A DNA stretch of 64,000 nucleotides from Ridgeia piscesae (taxonomy: Eukaryota > Annelida > Polychaeta > Sabellida > Siboglinidae), in assembly GCA_025642075.2 (NCBI GenBank), contig JAODUO010000648.1, positions 220,105-284,104 of the forward strand. The letters are read 5' to 3'. The notes beneath the pieces are model-generated. The model did not search any database. It saw nothing but the letters and a program-made list of their open reading frames with translations, and was not told the DNA's origin. A program made the position numbers and the translations under genes. Below are positions 35,735 to 46,003 of the stretch, one piece after another (the first letter of the stretch is position 1; every line of letters begins with the position of its first letter).

Positions 35735-35945
35735 TGCACAGGCATGGTTGTCTATATAACTGACATGAAACTGTCAAACTGACAGGGTTGTCTATGGTCC
35801 TGACACTGTGGTGACATGAGACAGCCACAGGGATGTCTATGTAACTGACATGAGACTGGACTCTGACAGGGTTATCTAATACCAAACATGTGACTGTCAC
35901 ACTGACAGGGTTGTCTATGTACCTGACACAAGACTGTTGCACTGA
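35735..35945. repeat. Short tandem array, ~45-bp unit
   Basis: Four to five diverged copies of a unit of the type GTTGTCTATGTAACTGACATGAGACTGTCACACTGACAGG directly follow minisatellite D. Confidence 0.7.
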
Positions 35946-35949
35946 TTGC

Positions 35950-36655
35950 TGTTGGAGAAATAGGTGAGACTGGTCACTGCTGACTGACTGCCACGCAACA
36001 CAAAGTCTGGGTCTGGTGGCAAAGCCATCTAAAAGACAGAAAGAATATTAAATACAAATATTTGTATCCAGTTATAAACTACCCGTGCATACATCTCCAT
36101 AAAATGTATGCACAGGAAATAACTAATGCAAATCATTTACATCTTAAACCGTTCTCTTCTATCATGGAGCATTCCTTCCCAACTTTTCTAAGTTAACCAA
36201 TTTCTAGGACAGTATTTTGCAGTACACTGTATGTATTTTAAAACTGACAGTATTTTGATTTACTAACAGCAGCTTGAGGTAAATGCATATTCACATCGCA
36301 AGTGAAGCAGTCATGAACATTTGTTTATATTATAGTCTGTATAGTACTACTATAAATATTAGTCTACAAAATAGTATATAAAATTATTTACCGGGTAAAT
36401 AAATATGACCACCAAACATGTCACTATTGGCCAAATAATTTGCAATCATTAATATAATAACAAGGTAATAACAAAAATGGCAGCACCCAGTAGTGAAAGT
36501 CACTGGCAATTATTATTATTGCATTATTATTGAATTATCAGTAGAATATTGACATTGCAGCACATTCAGATAAAGACAATATTAGTGAATGGAATTTATT
36601 AAACAAACAACAAAACATATATACATATACAAGGTGAATTTGTAACACATCAAAA
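35950..36655. other. AT-rich non-coding stretch
   Basis: No feature recognised. Confidence 0.5.
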
Positions 36656-36661
36656 ATGAAG

Positions 36662-37530
36662 TTAAACACAGGATCTAGTTGCAGTGCACAGACAAACCCT
36701 ATACCATAAAAAAAACAATGTATAGGTGTGTTGAAAGGAAATGCAATAAGTTAAACAGATAGCCTGATGGATATGTTTGTTCCAGGTTAGATCTTTGGTG
36801 ATGCATACTCCTAGATAAGGATGACTGTCCGTTTCCTGCAACACTGCATTTCCTAGAGTGTCATTACATTTGTTTTACATTTTGTGTATGAGTTAGTTCG
36901 TAGAGCGCAATGGCTCAGGGGTAGAGCTTCGGACTCTCGACTATGAGAACCCGAGTTCGAATCCTGTGTGCGGTGTTAAAACCTTGGGCAAGTTTTTTCA
37001 CTCTACATTGCTCCAGTTCACTCAGCTGTATAAATGAGTACCTGGCTATAGACAGTGGTGGATATGTGTACGAGCAGCATATGCGCATTAATTGTAGCAT
37101 ATGGCTGGATATTTCCCAGAGAAGCCAAGGTGGTGTCTGAGTGAACAGGTCTGTCAGGGAAGTTAAGTGTAAAACACTTTGAACGGTCCTGAGGACTGGA
37201 TACTGCGCTATATAAGAACTTGCCATTAGTCTCATCACAAAGCATTTTTGGAAGGTTAAAGTGCATTTGTTAGTCATGTTGCCATTTTGCTAACTCATCT
37301 AGGTCTTGGTGAAGTTCTTGTGAGTCTGACTGATTTTTGATTTCCCTGTAGAGGACACAGTCATCTGCAAACTGTGGAGTGGATATTGTCAGGTAAATCA
37401 TTGATATATCAGGAAGAGAAGTGTTCCTGTACCATCTGTGCCTTGTGGTACACCAGATGTAACAACTATGTCCAGGAGGAATGTTCTCCACCGACCATTT
37501 GCAGGATATATAATAATAGTTTAATTTCAT
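36662..37530 (-). pseudogene. LINE RT fragment split by a SINE
   Basis: Right part (37,530-37,231, minus) reads FADDCVLYREIKNQSDSQEL, then DLDELAKWQHD, a stop, and MHFN.PK plus CFVMRL-type sequence. Left part (36,892-36,662) reads LQETDSHPYLGVCITKDLTW and NKHI. These are consecutive parts of a Jockey/CR1-type polymerase around the FADD active site and the YLGV block. They are separated only by the SINE (36,898-37,225). Removing the SINE and one TTAGT copy makes the two parts contiguous. Stops and the truncated ends mark it as a relic. Confidence 0.85.
36898..37225 (+). mobile_element. tRNA-derived SINE (328 bp)
   Basis: The head at 36,901-36,970 has a perfect pol III A box TGGCTCAGGGG (36,911-36,921) and a B box AGTTCGAATCC (36,954-36,964), plus a tRNA-like D arm (GCTC...GAGC). 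The body includes CAGCTGTATAAATGAGTACCTGGC, resembling the conserved central domains of widespread metazoan SINEs, and a tail ending TGCGCTATATAAGAACTTGCC. A 5-bp duplication TTAGT (36,893-36,897 and 37,226-37,230) flanks it. It sits inside a LINE fragment. Confidence 0.85.
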
Positions 37531-37840
37531 TCTTTCTGGGCAATCATAGAGATTGAAATTTGTAAAAAATATATTGAAATACCGGGTAATATATAATTTA
37601 AGACATTAGCATAAAATCGATTATAATATAGAGAATATACAATATGTATCTATAAAACTAATTTTAATAATTTAAGACATTAAAACATAGTTTCTGTGAT
37701 TATTTGACTAAATTTATTAAAAAATAATAAATAGTTTAAAACATTAAAATAAATAGATCTAAAAATTAAATTAAGGCATTATAATATTTTACACATATCC
37801 ATATCAACATGCACATAAGTTTGTTAAGAATCACTGCAAG
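37531..37840. other. AT-rich non-coding stretch
   Basis: Tandem-like ATTTAAGACATTAAAATA motifs recur (37,600-37,780). No gene. Confidence 0.5.
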
Positions 37841-37859
37841 TTCTTTTGGTTGAACAGAC

Positions 37860-38660
37860 ACCAGTTAATGAAACAGTTCTTGGTCCTGTTGGTTTCTACT
37901 CTGGGTAAAGAGTATCGAGTACGGCATCATGTATTATGTGTTGTACCGGTAGTCCTTGCTTTTGGTAGTAGTTTATGCAGTTTGTGCTGTGGCTGTTTGA
38001 TTTGTGTGAATTTTTTTTCACATAACTGCACCCGTCTCTCTTTCAGAGAAGTCAGCTGTGCATTCGCTAATGTTTCGATATAGGGAGTGTTCGGGTATAT
38101 GATGTTCATACGCAGCCAATTGTTACGTCCTAATAATGTGAGTGAGGTCAACCATGTTGGACATGCATATTTCAGAGTACTGAGTAGGCCGGACCATATA
38201 TACCGTCAGAAGGTCTTCAACGGGAATACCTGATCGTTTGAGTTGTAGCAGTAGAAACAGCCTCTTGCCTGTTTTTCATGTTATTTCATCAACGTGTACG
38301 TCCTGTCCCATGTCACGTTGCTGGTGATGCTAATGCCAAGTATCTTCGCCTCGGTTACTTGCTGAGTGTCTGTTCCATCGATATGTATGGTTGGGAAGTT
38401 TGTCCTTGTTTTTAGAGAAATCCACAACGAGCTCTTTTGTTTTACTTTTGTTGATTTTCAAGTCATTTTGAATTTTCCACAGGTATGCTGCATTGGCTGC
38501 TTCCTGGATATTTGGCGCTTGGGAGAGTGATCCAATATAAACGATGCATGTCTCATCAACATATTTGTAGGAGTCGCACTTTGTTTGTAGATCATTTATC
38601 ATGAGGACGAAAAGTACGGGGCCTAGCTTTGGGCTTTGTGGCACTCTTCCATGGATGTGA
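37860..38660 (-). pseudogene. LINE RT fragment (third type)
   Basis: The minus-strand frame 38,644-38,330 reads KLGPVLFVLMINDL, then YKYVDETCIVY, LSQAPNIQEAANAAYLW and KINKSKTKELVVDFSKNK. The YVDD catalytic box has become YVDE, losing the second Asp. Sequence from 38,340 to 38,160 continues the family with frameshifts (ILGISITSNVTWDR). The C-terminal end, 38,151-37,927, reads YIETLANAQLTSLKERRVQLC, a typical LINE tail. 5'-truncated and inactive. Confidence 0.8.
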
Positions 38661-39519
38661 TTCCAGTCGGATTGTGTTGCCCATGCATCCTCATGTGCGG
38701 TTAGGCCACGGGTTTAAAGATATGGTTCACATCATACGCGTAGACACTTCGATATATGTATAGGCACTTCAAAAACAAATTAATTAAAAAGATATTTATA
38801 CATTATTATGCTCTGAGCATAACCACATTGATTATGAGATTAAATATATATTAACTACCGATAGTGATGTAATAATAAATTAATTAGTTAATAGGTGATA
38901 ATTAGCGGACAATTTCTAAAGGTAACCTGTTTTTAAATGTACCAATGTCCATGAGTTTATAGGTTTATATAAAAATGCAATTTGTAAAAACAATTGGTCA
39001 ATTAAACAGTTTTGTAATATTAATAATAAACTAATTAATAAATTAATATATGATAAGTAGTCGTGCTTTCTATACAGACGTACACATGAATAAAAGGCCG
39101 TGTCCATGATTATAAAGACATTCATATAATTTATACAGGCAGTAACCCACATTAATTATGGTAGTAAATATACACTAGCCAGTAAATTCACATTAACAGT
39201 AACTTAAATAATAAGTTAATATTGGCTAATGTTAGCATGCTAACTTGACTAACAATTACATTTCGATGAAAGTCTGCAGTAAATAATTATGAAGTAATAA
39301 TATAATAAACCACATGAAACATTATTATCAACCATAAATAAATACATGTCACTAAAGCATGAATAATAACTTTATTAATAAGTAAATATTCACTAAATAG
39401 CAAATTCAACAGATCAATGCATGACAATGAAGTAAGTTGTTACAATTCACTTGTTTATCTGTGACCATGTCATGACAGGTTGGATAAATGCTGCAGGCTC
39501 AGTAGAGGCCAGTAATACA
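38661..39519. other. Very AT-rich stretch with TTAATAA motifs
   Basis: No gene. Frequent AATAATAAACTAATTAATAAATTAATA-like sequence. Confidence 0.5.
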
Positions 39520-39522
39520 TAG

Positions 39523-39774
39523 TTATGCATACAATTTCAACATGAACTTGATGAAGTACTGTTTATAAATTGTTCACAGTGTTCCGTCACTGACTCTGAC
39601 ATCTATTGTGCCAAATGCAAGACTGCTTTCTGCATTTCCCTCGACAGGGATAAAGTGCAAGATGAAGAAGCTGCTCACATTACCCCATGTCATTTTTGCA
39701 ATATTCACAATATTCTGCAAGATCTATACAGGAATGTTCATAATCCAATGTGTTATACAGAAACATGTAATTAA
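39523..39774 (+). CDS. Cys-rich zinc-binding C-terminal segment, unidentified
   Basis: The plus-strand frame is open from 39,523 to TAA 39,772-39,774, with no ATG needed if it is a 3' exon (possible acceptor TTGTTCACAG at 39,570-39,579, itself in frame). It reads NCSQCSVTDSDIYCAKCKTAFC, then LDRDK, HITPCHFC and MCYTETC before the stop. The CxxC...CxxC...C spacing resembles a treble-clef or RING-like zinc fold, with some resemblance to C-terminal Cys-rich domains of piggyBac-type transposases. No upstream transposase was found. Short coding length and lack of a partner exon limit confidence. It converges on the minus-strand ORF at 39,849. Confidence 0.4.
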   Translation, partial: LCIQFQHELDEVLFINCSQCSVTDSDIYCAKCKTAFCISLDRDKVQDEEAAHITPCHFCNIHNILQDLYRNVHNPMCYTETCN

Positions 39775-39848
39775 GTTGTAAAGTAAGGACACTGTATCAC
39801 TAGTGTTCAGTTTAGATATGTGTATTATGTCACATTCAGCGAGATAAA

Positions 39849-40000
39849 TTATGTTCTGTCTATTAAAACTGCAGTGTACATGTAACGTTCACAGGGACTT
39901 ATCTTCAGACAGCGTAGATATGTTGCCATGTCATCTTCATCCAGATCAAGCTTGTAATTATGTATACATGTAATACGTGTAATTTTCAGGTGCGAGATTT
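39849..40000 (-). CDS. Exon 2 of a putative small two-exon gene
   Basis: On the minus strand an acceptor (TTTTATTTCAG|AAATC) opens at 40,000. The frame that fits exon 1 (phase 1, G|AA) stays open for 49 codons to TAA 39,851-39,849. It reads ISHLKITRITCIHNYKL, an acidic DLDEDDMATYL and RCLKISPCERYMYT. The other two frames hit stops early. The combined protein would be about 62 residues, with no family recognised. The end could instead be spliced to further exons. Confidence 0.35.
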
Positions 40001-40529
40001 CTGAAATAAAACAATTCAAAGTGCATGCAATAACTACAATAATTCATCAAGCACATGTCAGAATTATTGTATATCCATGCCAAGCATTTAAATAAATAAT
40101 ACATTTATAACAAATAAATAATTATTAGTAATGTTTAGCATTTCTGAAAGTAACTGCATTATTATTAATTATAATTAGGAATAGTAGTAGTGATATTTTA
40201 TTCACAACAATATGTCATAAAACAGGATAACAATAAATAAATTGTACGTGAACAATCATCTTATTAACATAGTGAACCTGTAAAAATATAAATAGCACAC
40301 AAATAAATAATAAATACAAGTAAATGGCAGTCAATATTGACAATTGTTAGCAATGCTTGGCTGGGCCTAGGCCCAGGCTGGTATAAATCACAGAATGACC
40401 AAATGCCATGATTTTTTAATGGTGCAAAACCTTATTTCACGTCAAATCACACCACAGCTTTCTTTGCCACATACCAATATAAATCCCATAGATTAGGATA
40501 AACACAAAATACGTTCTCTTAAACACACA

Positions 40530-40569
<40 letters not shown>

Positions 40570-41031
40570 CTTAAACCAATAATTCGGTTACGTGCACAAT
40601 ATTTCATTGACACAATGGTGAAACTTCAACACTTTTGAATAGCTCAAAACCATATTTCACATGCGGCCACGCCATACATTTCTTCATCACAGATTAAAAT
40701 AAACTCCATAAATCATCCTAAATCCAAAATATGTTCTCTTATAAACACCTATCATAGCTTAACCCGACTTGTTTTTGGTGACATGGATGCGAGTTCATCA
40801 ACACACAATCCTGTGCTCAAAACCGCACTTCGTACTGTGCATAACAAAGATATTTCAGGACAGATTAATAAAAACTGCATAGATGATATAAAAGACAAAA
40901 TATTTCACCTTATTATAATACACATTTGGTAAATCATTAATGAAACACAGCTACATCGTCATATCTACAAAATCTAGCTTAGTTTTAGTCAAATTAAAAA
41001 AATAAAACAATGTAAATAAAGTTCGACTTAC
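40001..41031 (-). other. Putative intron of the small two-exon gene
   Basis: GTAAGT...TTTCAG borders. The interior is AT-rich, with a (TA)n run at 40,532-40,566 and two diverged repeats of a CACGCCATAC/TTCATCACAGATTA-type segment at 40,440-40,500 and 40,660-40,730. No coding features. Confidence 0.35.
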
Positions 41032-41068
41032 CATTCAACTGGGTACGCCAACCGATGACGTCAATCAT
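41032..41068 (-). CDS. Exon 1 (start codon) of a putative small gene
   Basis: The minus-strand ATG at 41,068-41,066 encodes MIDVIGWRTQLN and ends one base into a codon at a consensus donor (AATG|GTAAGT). The next acceptor at 40,001-40,002 restores the frame exactly. Upstream lies a CpG-rich promoter-like stretch with an NRF-1 palindrome. Evidence is splice grammar, phase and promoter context only. Confidence 0.35.
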
Positions 41069-41161
41069 AAAAAATGCACGTGAATCCGAGTTAAAACAAA
41101 ACGCTACCCAGGTCCAAGTAAACGAGACAACGCTGCCACAATATGGCTGTGCGCACGCGCA
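41055..41161 (-). promoter_or_regulatory. Candidate promoter with NRF-1 site and CRE
   Basis: TGCGCACGCGCA (41,150-41,161) is a perfect NRF-1-type palindrome, and TGACGTCA (41,055-41,062) is a perfect CRE. A CACGTGA E-box-like site lies at about 41,079. The block is far GC-richer than the AT-rich flanks and sits just 5' of the putative exon 1 donor. Confidence 0.45.
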
Positions 41162-41204
41162 AAACCACGGCAGCAGATTTAATGAAGTGCCTAATATAAT
41201 ATTT

Positions 41205-41222
41205 TATTATATATATATATAT

Positions 41223-41258
<36 letters not shown>
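41205..41258. repeat. (TA)n microsatellite
   Basis: Two TA runs separated by ATTATATAAT. Confidence 0.95.
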
Positions 41259-41261
<3 letters not shown>

Positions 41262-41269
41262 TCTACTAT

Positions 41270-42450
41270 GGACTTCAGATGCATGTGCAGTCTCAATACA
41301 ATATTAAAGATAGAGCTGGCACAAAACGCAGATATGCCTCATACAAGCCAAAAAAATGACCTGTAAATCTAAGAACCTGTATGAGTGTATCTGGAGTCAG
41401 ACCACATTTGCATATTCCATAGGCGACCATTATAACGTTTCCATCATTTCCTACTAATCTTGATGAGTTCTGTTATTGACAATTTCACAGCATATTTACC
41501 CTCCATAGACAGAACTGCTGTGAACAATTTGTGAACTTTTAATACCTCAGGCTCCCACAAACTTCTTTCAAACCTTACACCCCTCCATTTCTGCTTGAAC
41601 CACCCACAGATTGCCCCTGATTACATCATCAAGCAAAATGACAACTGTATTAATACGCAGAAATGCACCGACTGACAGCTGTCGTAATTTGACAGCTCTG
41701 ATGCCACGCTGCATGAAAACATCATTTCTAATCACTCCACACTACATATGTGCTCACAGAAATTCAGACAACCTGCATAATGCTGCTTTTAAAGGGTACT
41801 CTTTGGTCGCACGGGGAATGGCGGATGAGCACCTTACTGTGGTCTTACATCATCTGTAAGATAGTATCTGCGACATAGTGAGCGATATTATAAGATTCTC
41901 AATAAGATAACATACCCTGGCTAGAGCATCTAGACTATGACAAGTCAGCTGATAGAATCTTATGGCAGTTACTTGGATTATCTTTGCCAAGTGCCATATA
42001 TAACTCTGAATAATGGACTACGATATGTGTGCATCATTATTACTTACAACGTGTAAAAAACATCAGCTTCCTAAGGCTAAGGAACGCAAAACTATGTTGT
42101 GCTGATCATTGTACGCTCCCTAACCGTTATAACGAAATACCTAGTGGCTCCAGTCCAGGCGACTGGATCTATGCTTGCAATCCACAAAAAGTAGGTGATT
42201 GGTACAATATAGGAAATATGAGGACTTGACAGCTATGAATGTCCTTTAGCACGCTGTGCGGCCTGTTGTTACAGTGAGGAGGCACTATAATAATTATTGC
42301 TCCCCTGGAATTTACGTCAGTCACTGTATAATTATGCGACGTTTACATGTTATGTTTTATGTAATACATTTTGTAATACATAATGCCCCAATCGCTTGCT
42401 GAAATAAGAAATACAGCTATGTGATTTGTCACAGTTGTGCTTTAAACCAA
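41270..42450. other. Non-coding stretch, nothing recognised
   Basis: ORFs of 82 and 66 codons (41,611-41,859 and 42,029-42,229) have no recognised motif. Confidence 0.5.
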
Positions 42451-42464
42451 TGTTGCTATGTTAT

Positions 42465-42535
42465 GTATGTTACAGTATGTATGTTACAGTATGTATGTAT
42501 GTATGTATGTTACAGTATGTATGTATGTATGTATT
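42465..42535. repeat. Small GTAT/TTACA-interrupted microsatellite
   Basis: Several GTATGTATGTTACA repeats lie 550 bp upstream of the large GTAT array. Confidence 0.85.
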
Positions 42536-42987
42536 TATGGGAAATAGGTGTACTTAGTTCAAGTATCCTCTATATAGGAGTTTTGGAACGTGAACAATGA
42601 CCCTAATGCACTGGCAACGGAGTACAGGTGGCGGATGTAAACTCTAAACTCATGATGACCGTTCAGTCAGTTTGATACTTTCGGATAAACCTGTAAAAAA
42701 GAGAGGGGGTTATATATGATCGAGTTGCCTAAAAATGAATAACATATATGTTGAACAAGAGTACGCGTATATACCAAAAGCACAGTAGTGCATGCAGCCG
42801 TTACACTCCCATGTCAGTATACATTAAACAAATATCACTTATGCAAGATCGACATTAGCAGTTGATGTTCTCTCTTCTGTCCTATTAAAAAAAAATTAAT
42901 ACATATATTTTCTTCCCTTTTTTATATATTTTTGTCATATATTTTGTATTATATAAGCATGGTGAATGGTGTTCATGATATTGCAGA
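42536..42987. other. Non-coding stretch upstream of the SGNH-like fragment
   Basis: AT-rich. A possible acceptor (TGATATTGCAG) ends at about 42,985. Confidence 0.4.
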
Positions 42988-43090
42988 ATGAAGACATTGC
43001 TAGTTCTCGGTCACAGTTTTGTACGTCGTGTGGCCGACAAGATCAACAGGGACGGCCTCGACCTAGGGGATGATATCGACAACATAACAG
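42988..43090 (+). pseudogene. SGNH-hydrolase-like N-terminus truncated by a microsatellite
   Basis: The plus-strand frame reads MKTLLVLGHSFVRRVADKIN, then RDGLDLGDDIDNITV, before running into the GTAT array. LGHSFVRR matches the block-I region (GxS nucleophile) of SGNH/GDSL-like hydrolase domains. In invertebrates these domains often occur in retroelement-associated ORFs. About 35 residues survive and the catalytic Asp/His block is absent. The array continues the frame as a CMYV repeat to a stop at 44,007. This could be an exon start (TTGCAG just upstream) or a transposon relic. Confidence 0.5.
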
Positions 43091-43995
43091 TATGTATGTA
43101 TGTATGTATGTATGTATGTATGTATGTATGTATGTATGTATGTATGTATGTATGTATGTATGTATGTATGTATGTATGTATGTATGTATGTATGTATGTA
43201 TGTATGTATGTATGTATGTATGTATGTATGTATGTATGTATGTATGTATGTATGTATGTATGTATGTATGTATGTATGTATGTATGTATGTATGTATGTA
43301 TGTATGTATGTATGTGTATGTATGTTATGTATGTATGTATGTATGTATGTATGTATGTATGTATGTATGTATGTATGTATGTATGTATGTATGTATGTAT
43401 GTATGTATGTATGTATGTATGTATGTATGTATGTATGTATGTATGTATGTATGTATGTATGTATGTATGTATGTATGTATGTATGTATGTATGTATGTAT
43501 GTATGTATGTATGTATGTATGTATGTATGTATGTATGTATGTATGTATGTATGTATGTATGTATGTATGTATGTATGTATGTATGTATGTATGTATGTAT
43601 GTATGTATGTATGTATGTATGTATGTATGTATGTATGTATGTATGTATGTATGTATGTATGTATGTATGTATGTATGTATGTATGTATGTATGTATGTAT
43701 GTATGTATGTATGTATGTATGTATGTATGTATGTATGTATGTATGTATGTATGTATGTATGTATGTATGTATGTATGTATGTATGTATGTATGTATGTAT
43801 GTATGTATGTATGTATGTATGTATGTATGTATGTATGTATGTATGTATGTATGTATGTATGTATGTATGTATGTATGTATGTATGTATGTATGTATGTAT
43901 GTATGTATGTATGTATGTATGTATGTATGTATGTATGTATGTATGTATGTATGTATGTATGTATGTATGTATGTATGTATGTATGTATGTATGTA
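43090..43995. repeat. (GTAT)n microsatellite, ~905 bp
   Basis: Nearly pure GTAT tetranucleotide. The only interruptions are near 43,313-43,326 (TATGTGTATG, then GTTATG). It is open in several frames on both strands, so long low-complexity ORFs over it are meaningless. Confidence 0.98.
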
Positions 43996-44420
<425 letters not shown>

Positions 44421-44439
44421 ATGTGTATATGTGTGTATA

Positions 44440-44820
44440 ATTGGATCAAGAACACCTCATGCGAGAAATGTACAGACTCGAAATTGTCAAAAAATTCCGT
44501 AATACAAACTTAGTAGATGTTAATAAACAGTCCTTCATAAACCATTTCTTCATCTGGCTTTCACACTAGGATTGATCAAGCAAACCCCTCCCCTGCGGCA
44601 ATAGATTCCCTGACATTATTTCACGGAAAGGGAACCCGTCATTCGTAATTGGTGCGAGAATGCATAACACATGGTGCGAGAATATATAACTCAAAATCAT
44701 GACCTGCAGGGACATGTCTGACATCAGATTCGGAACCAGCATTTTGGATTTAACCTAAACAAATCCCACTAGCAAAAGTTGCAGTATTACGAAATAGATG
44801 AATTGGATTAAGTGCAAGAA
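44440..44820. other. Non-coding stretch, nothing recognised
   Basis: No feature identified. Confidence 0.5.
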
Positions 44821-44829
44821 ATCAACATG

Positions 44830-45045
44830 AAATCCACGAATACGACTAAGTCCTACGTGAAATATGTACGTTACGCATAACGCATTGATCGTTAGCCACC
44901 ACTCGGCCAAGCAAGTTTGTGCGATTCGCTCGATTTCGTAAAGGAATGAACGCGTGGAAGTGACAAAATCCGCGTCGTCTGCATACTCGATGTCTAGCAG
45001 TAGAATGATAACCGCCAGTTGCTATAGGCGCGGCTCGAGGGACGT
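44830..45045 (-). pseudogene. LINE RT active-site fragment (YADD)
   Basis: The minus strand reads LLLDIEYADDADFVTSTRSF, then LYEIERIAQTCLAEWWLTIN, without a stop over this stretch. The YADDxDF box followed by an amphipathic helix and the LTIN segment is typical of LINE polymerases. Upstream sequence to 45,351 (-) may be more of the element but is not recognisable. This relic lies 440 bp outside the inverted-repeat element. Confidence 0.7.
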
Positions 45046-45480
45046 GGCGGTTTCGCACACAGCCAGCGAAGACGACGTCGGCAGTGATTGTGACGCGGAT
45101 AGGTACTCGTCAACTTTCGGCGCGATCATCGTTAAAACAATAAGTGATCGAACAGTGTAATTCCGAGTATTGAGAGTAAGACTTTCGGACGTAAATTCGC
45201 CAAAGGTCATCGGTTTGCCCCGCTTCTGTAGTAACACGAGCACACCTTTGCCTGATGTTCGGTTCAGTACTCTTGTGTTTGGTTTAATGTAAATGAAAAC
45301 AATCCTGTGTTGTTGGGAGTTTATAACGTACTGATTACTTCTTGAAAACACGATGCTTTATATGGTTTTTTTAATAAACAATGTTTGGCTAAATATTACC
45401 ACATAAATATTAGACAAAAGTGGCCCATACAATTTGGAGTAGCTTAAAAGCAGGTGCATCGGCAGGGGAACATCGTGAAG

Positions 45481-45800
45481 GTAGTCAAGTTGCCATAATG
45501 ATGACCTTGCAATGTTAACTACTGTAAACTTTTTTTATGGAAATGTATTTTATATAGGTAGGAGAGCAAAATTAGCTTGGTTGCACCTTGTACAACCTTG
45601 AGCATTTCTCAGAATTCAAGATGGCGGTCTCGGCCATCTTGAATTTCGGCAAATTTTCAACCTTTGATCTCGATGACATAGAGGGTCGTGTAATACCTCT
45701 TTATAAGGGATTTCCAGGATAGGGAGTCCATTTCTGTAGTTATTTTTTGGATACGGTGTCAAAGTGAAAGTCAAATCAGGTCAAAGGTCAAATTTACTTT
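45481..45800 (+). repeat. Left long inverted repeat
   Basis: Pairs with 48,285-48,612 at roughly 80-85% by eye. It contains a 13-bp perfect hairpin, AATTCAAGATGGC / GCCATCTTGAATT (45,613-45,625 and 45,633-45,645, 7-nt loop). A subterminal repeat of its TACAACCTT...TTTCTCAGAATTCAA block recurs at 45,801-45,835. Confidence 0.85.
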
Positions 45801-45903
45801 TACAACCTTTAGTAGAATTTCTCAGAATTCAACATGCATGTATATATTAAGGAAATAAAACATGTGAAATTGAATTTATTTGTCAGCCTTTTTGATATGC
45901 AAG

Positions 45904-45908
<5 letters not shown>

Positions 45909-45981
<73 letters not shown>
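45909..45981. repeat. (TA)n microsatellite
   Basis: Pure TA/AT run just downstream of the pseudogene's stop. It causes the YIYIYI-type ORFs here. Confidence 0.98.
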
Positions 45982-45984
<3 letters not shown>

Positions 45985-46003
45985 CAAGGAAAGAAGAGTA
46001 TAT

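Noticed and set aside
36901..36973. tRNA gene
   Set aside because: A and B boxes are good and the D arm pairs, but the T and anticodon stems do not fold well. The segment continues directly into a SINE body with target duplications.
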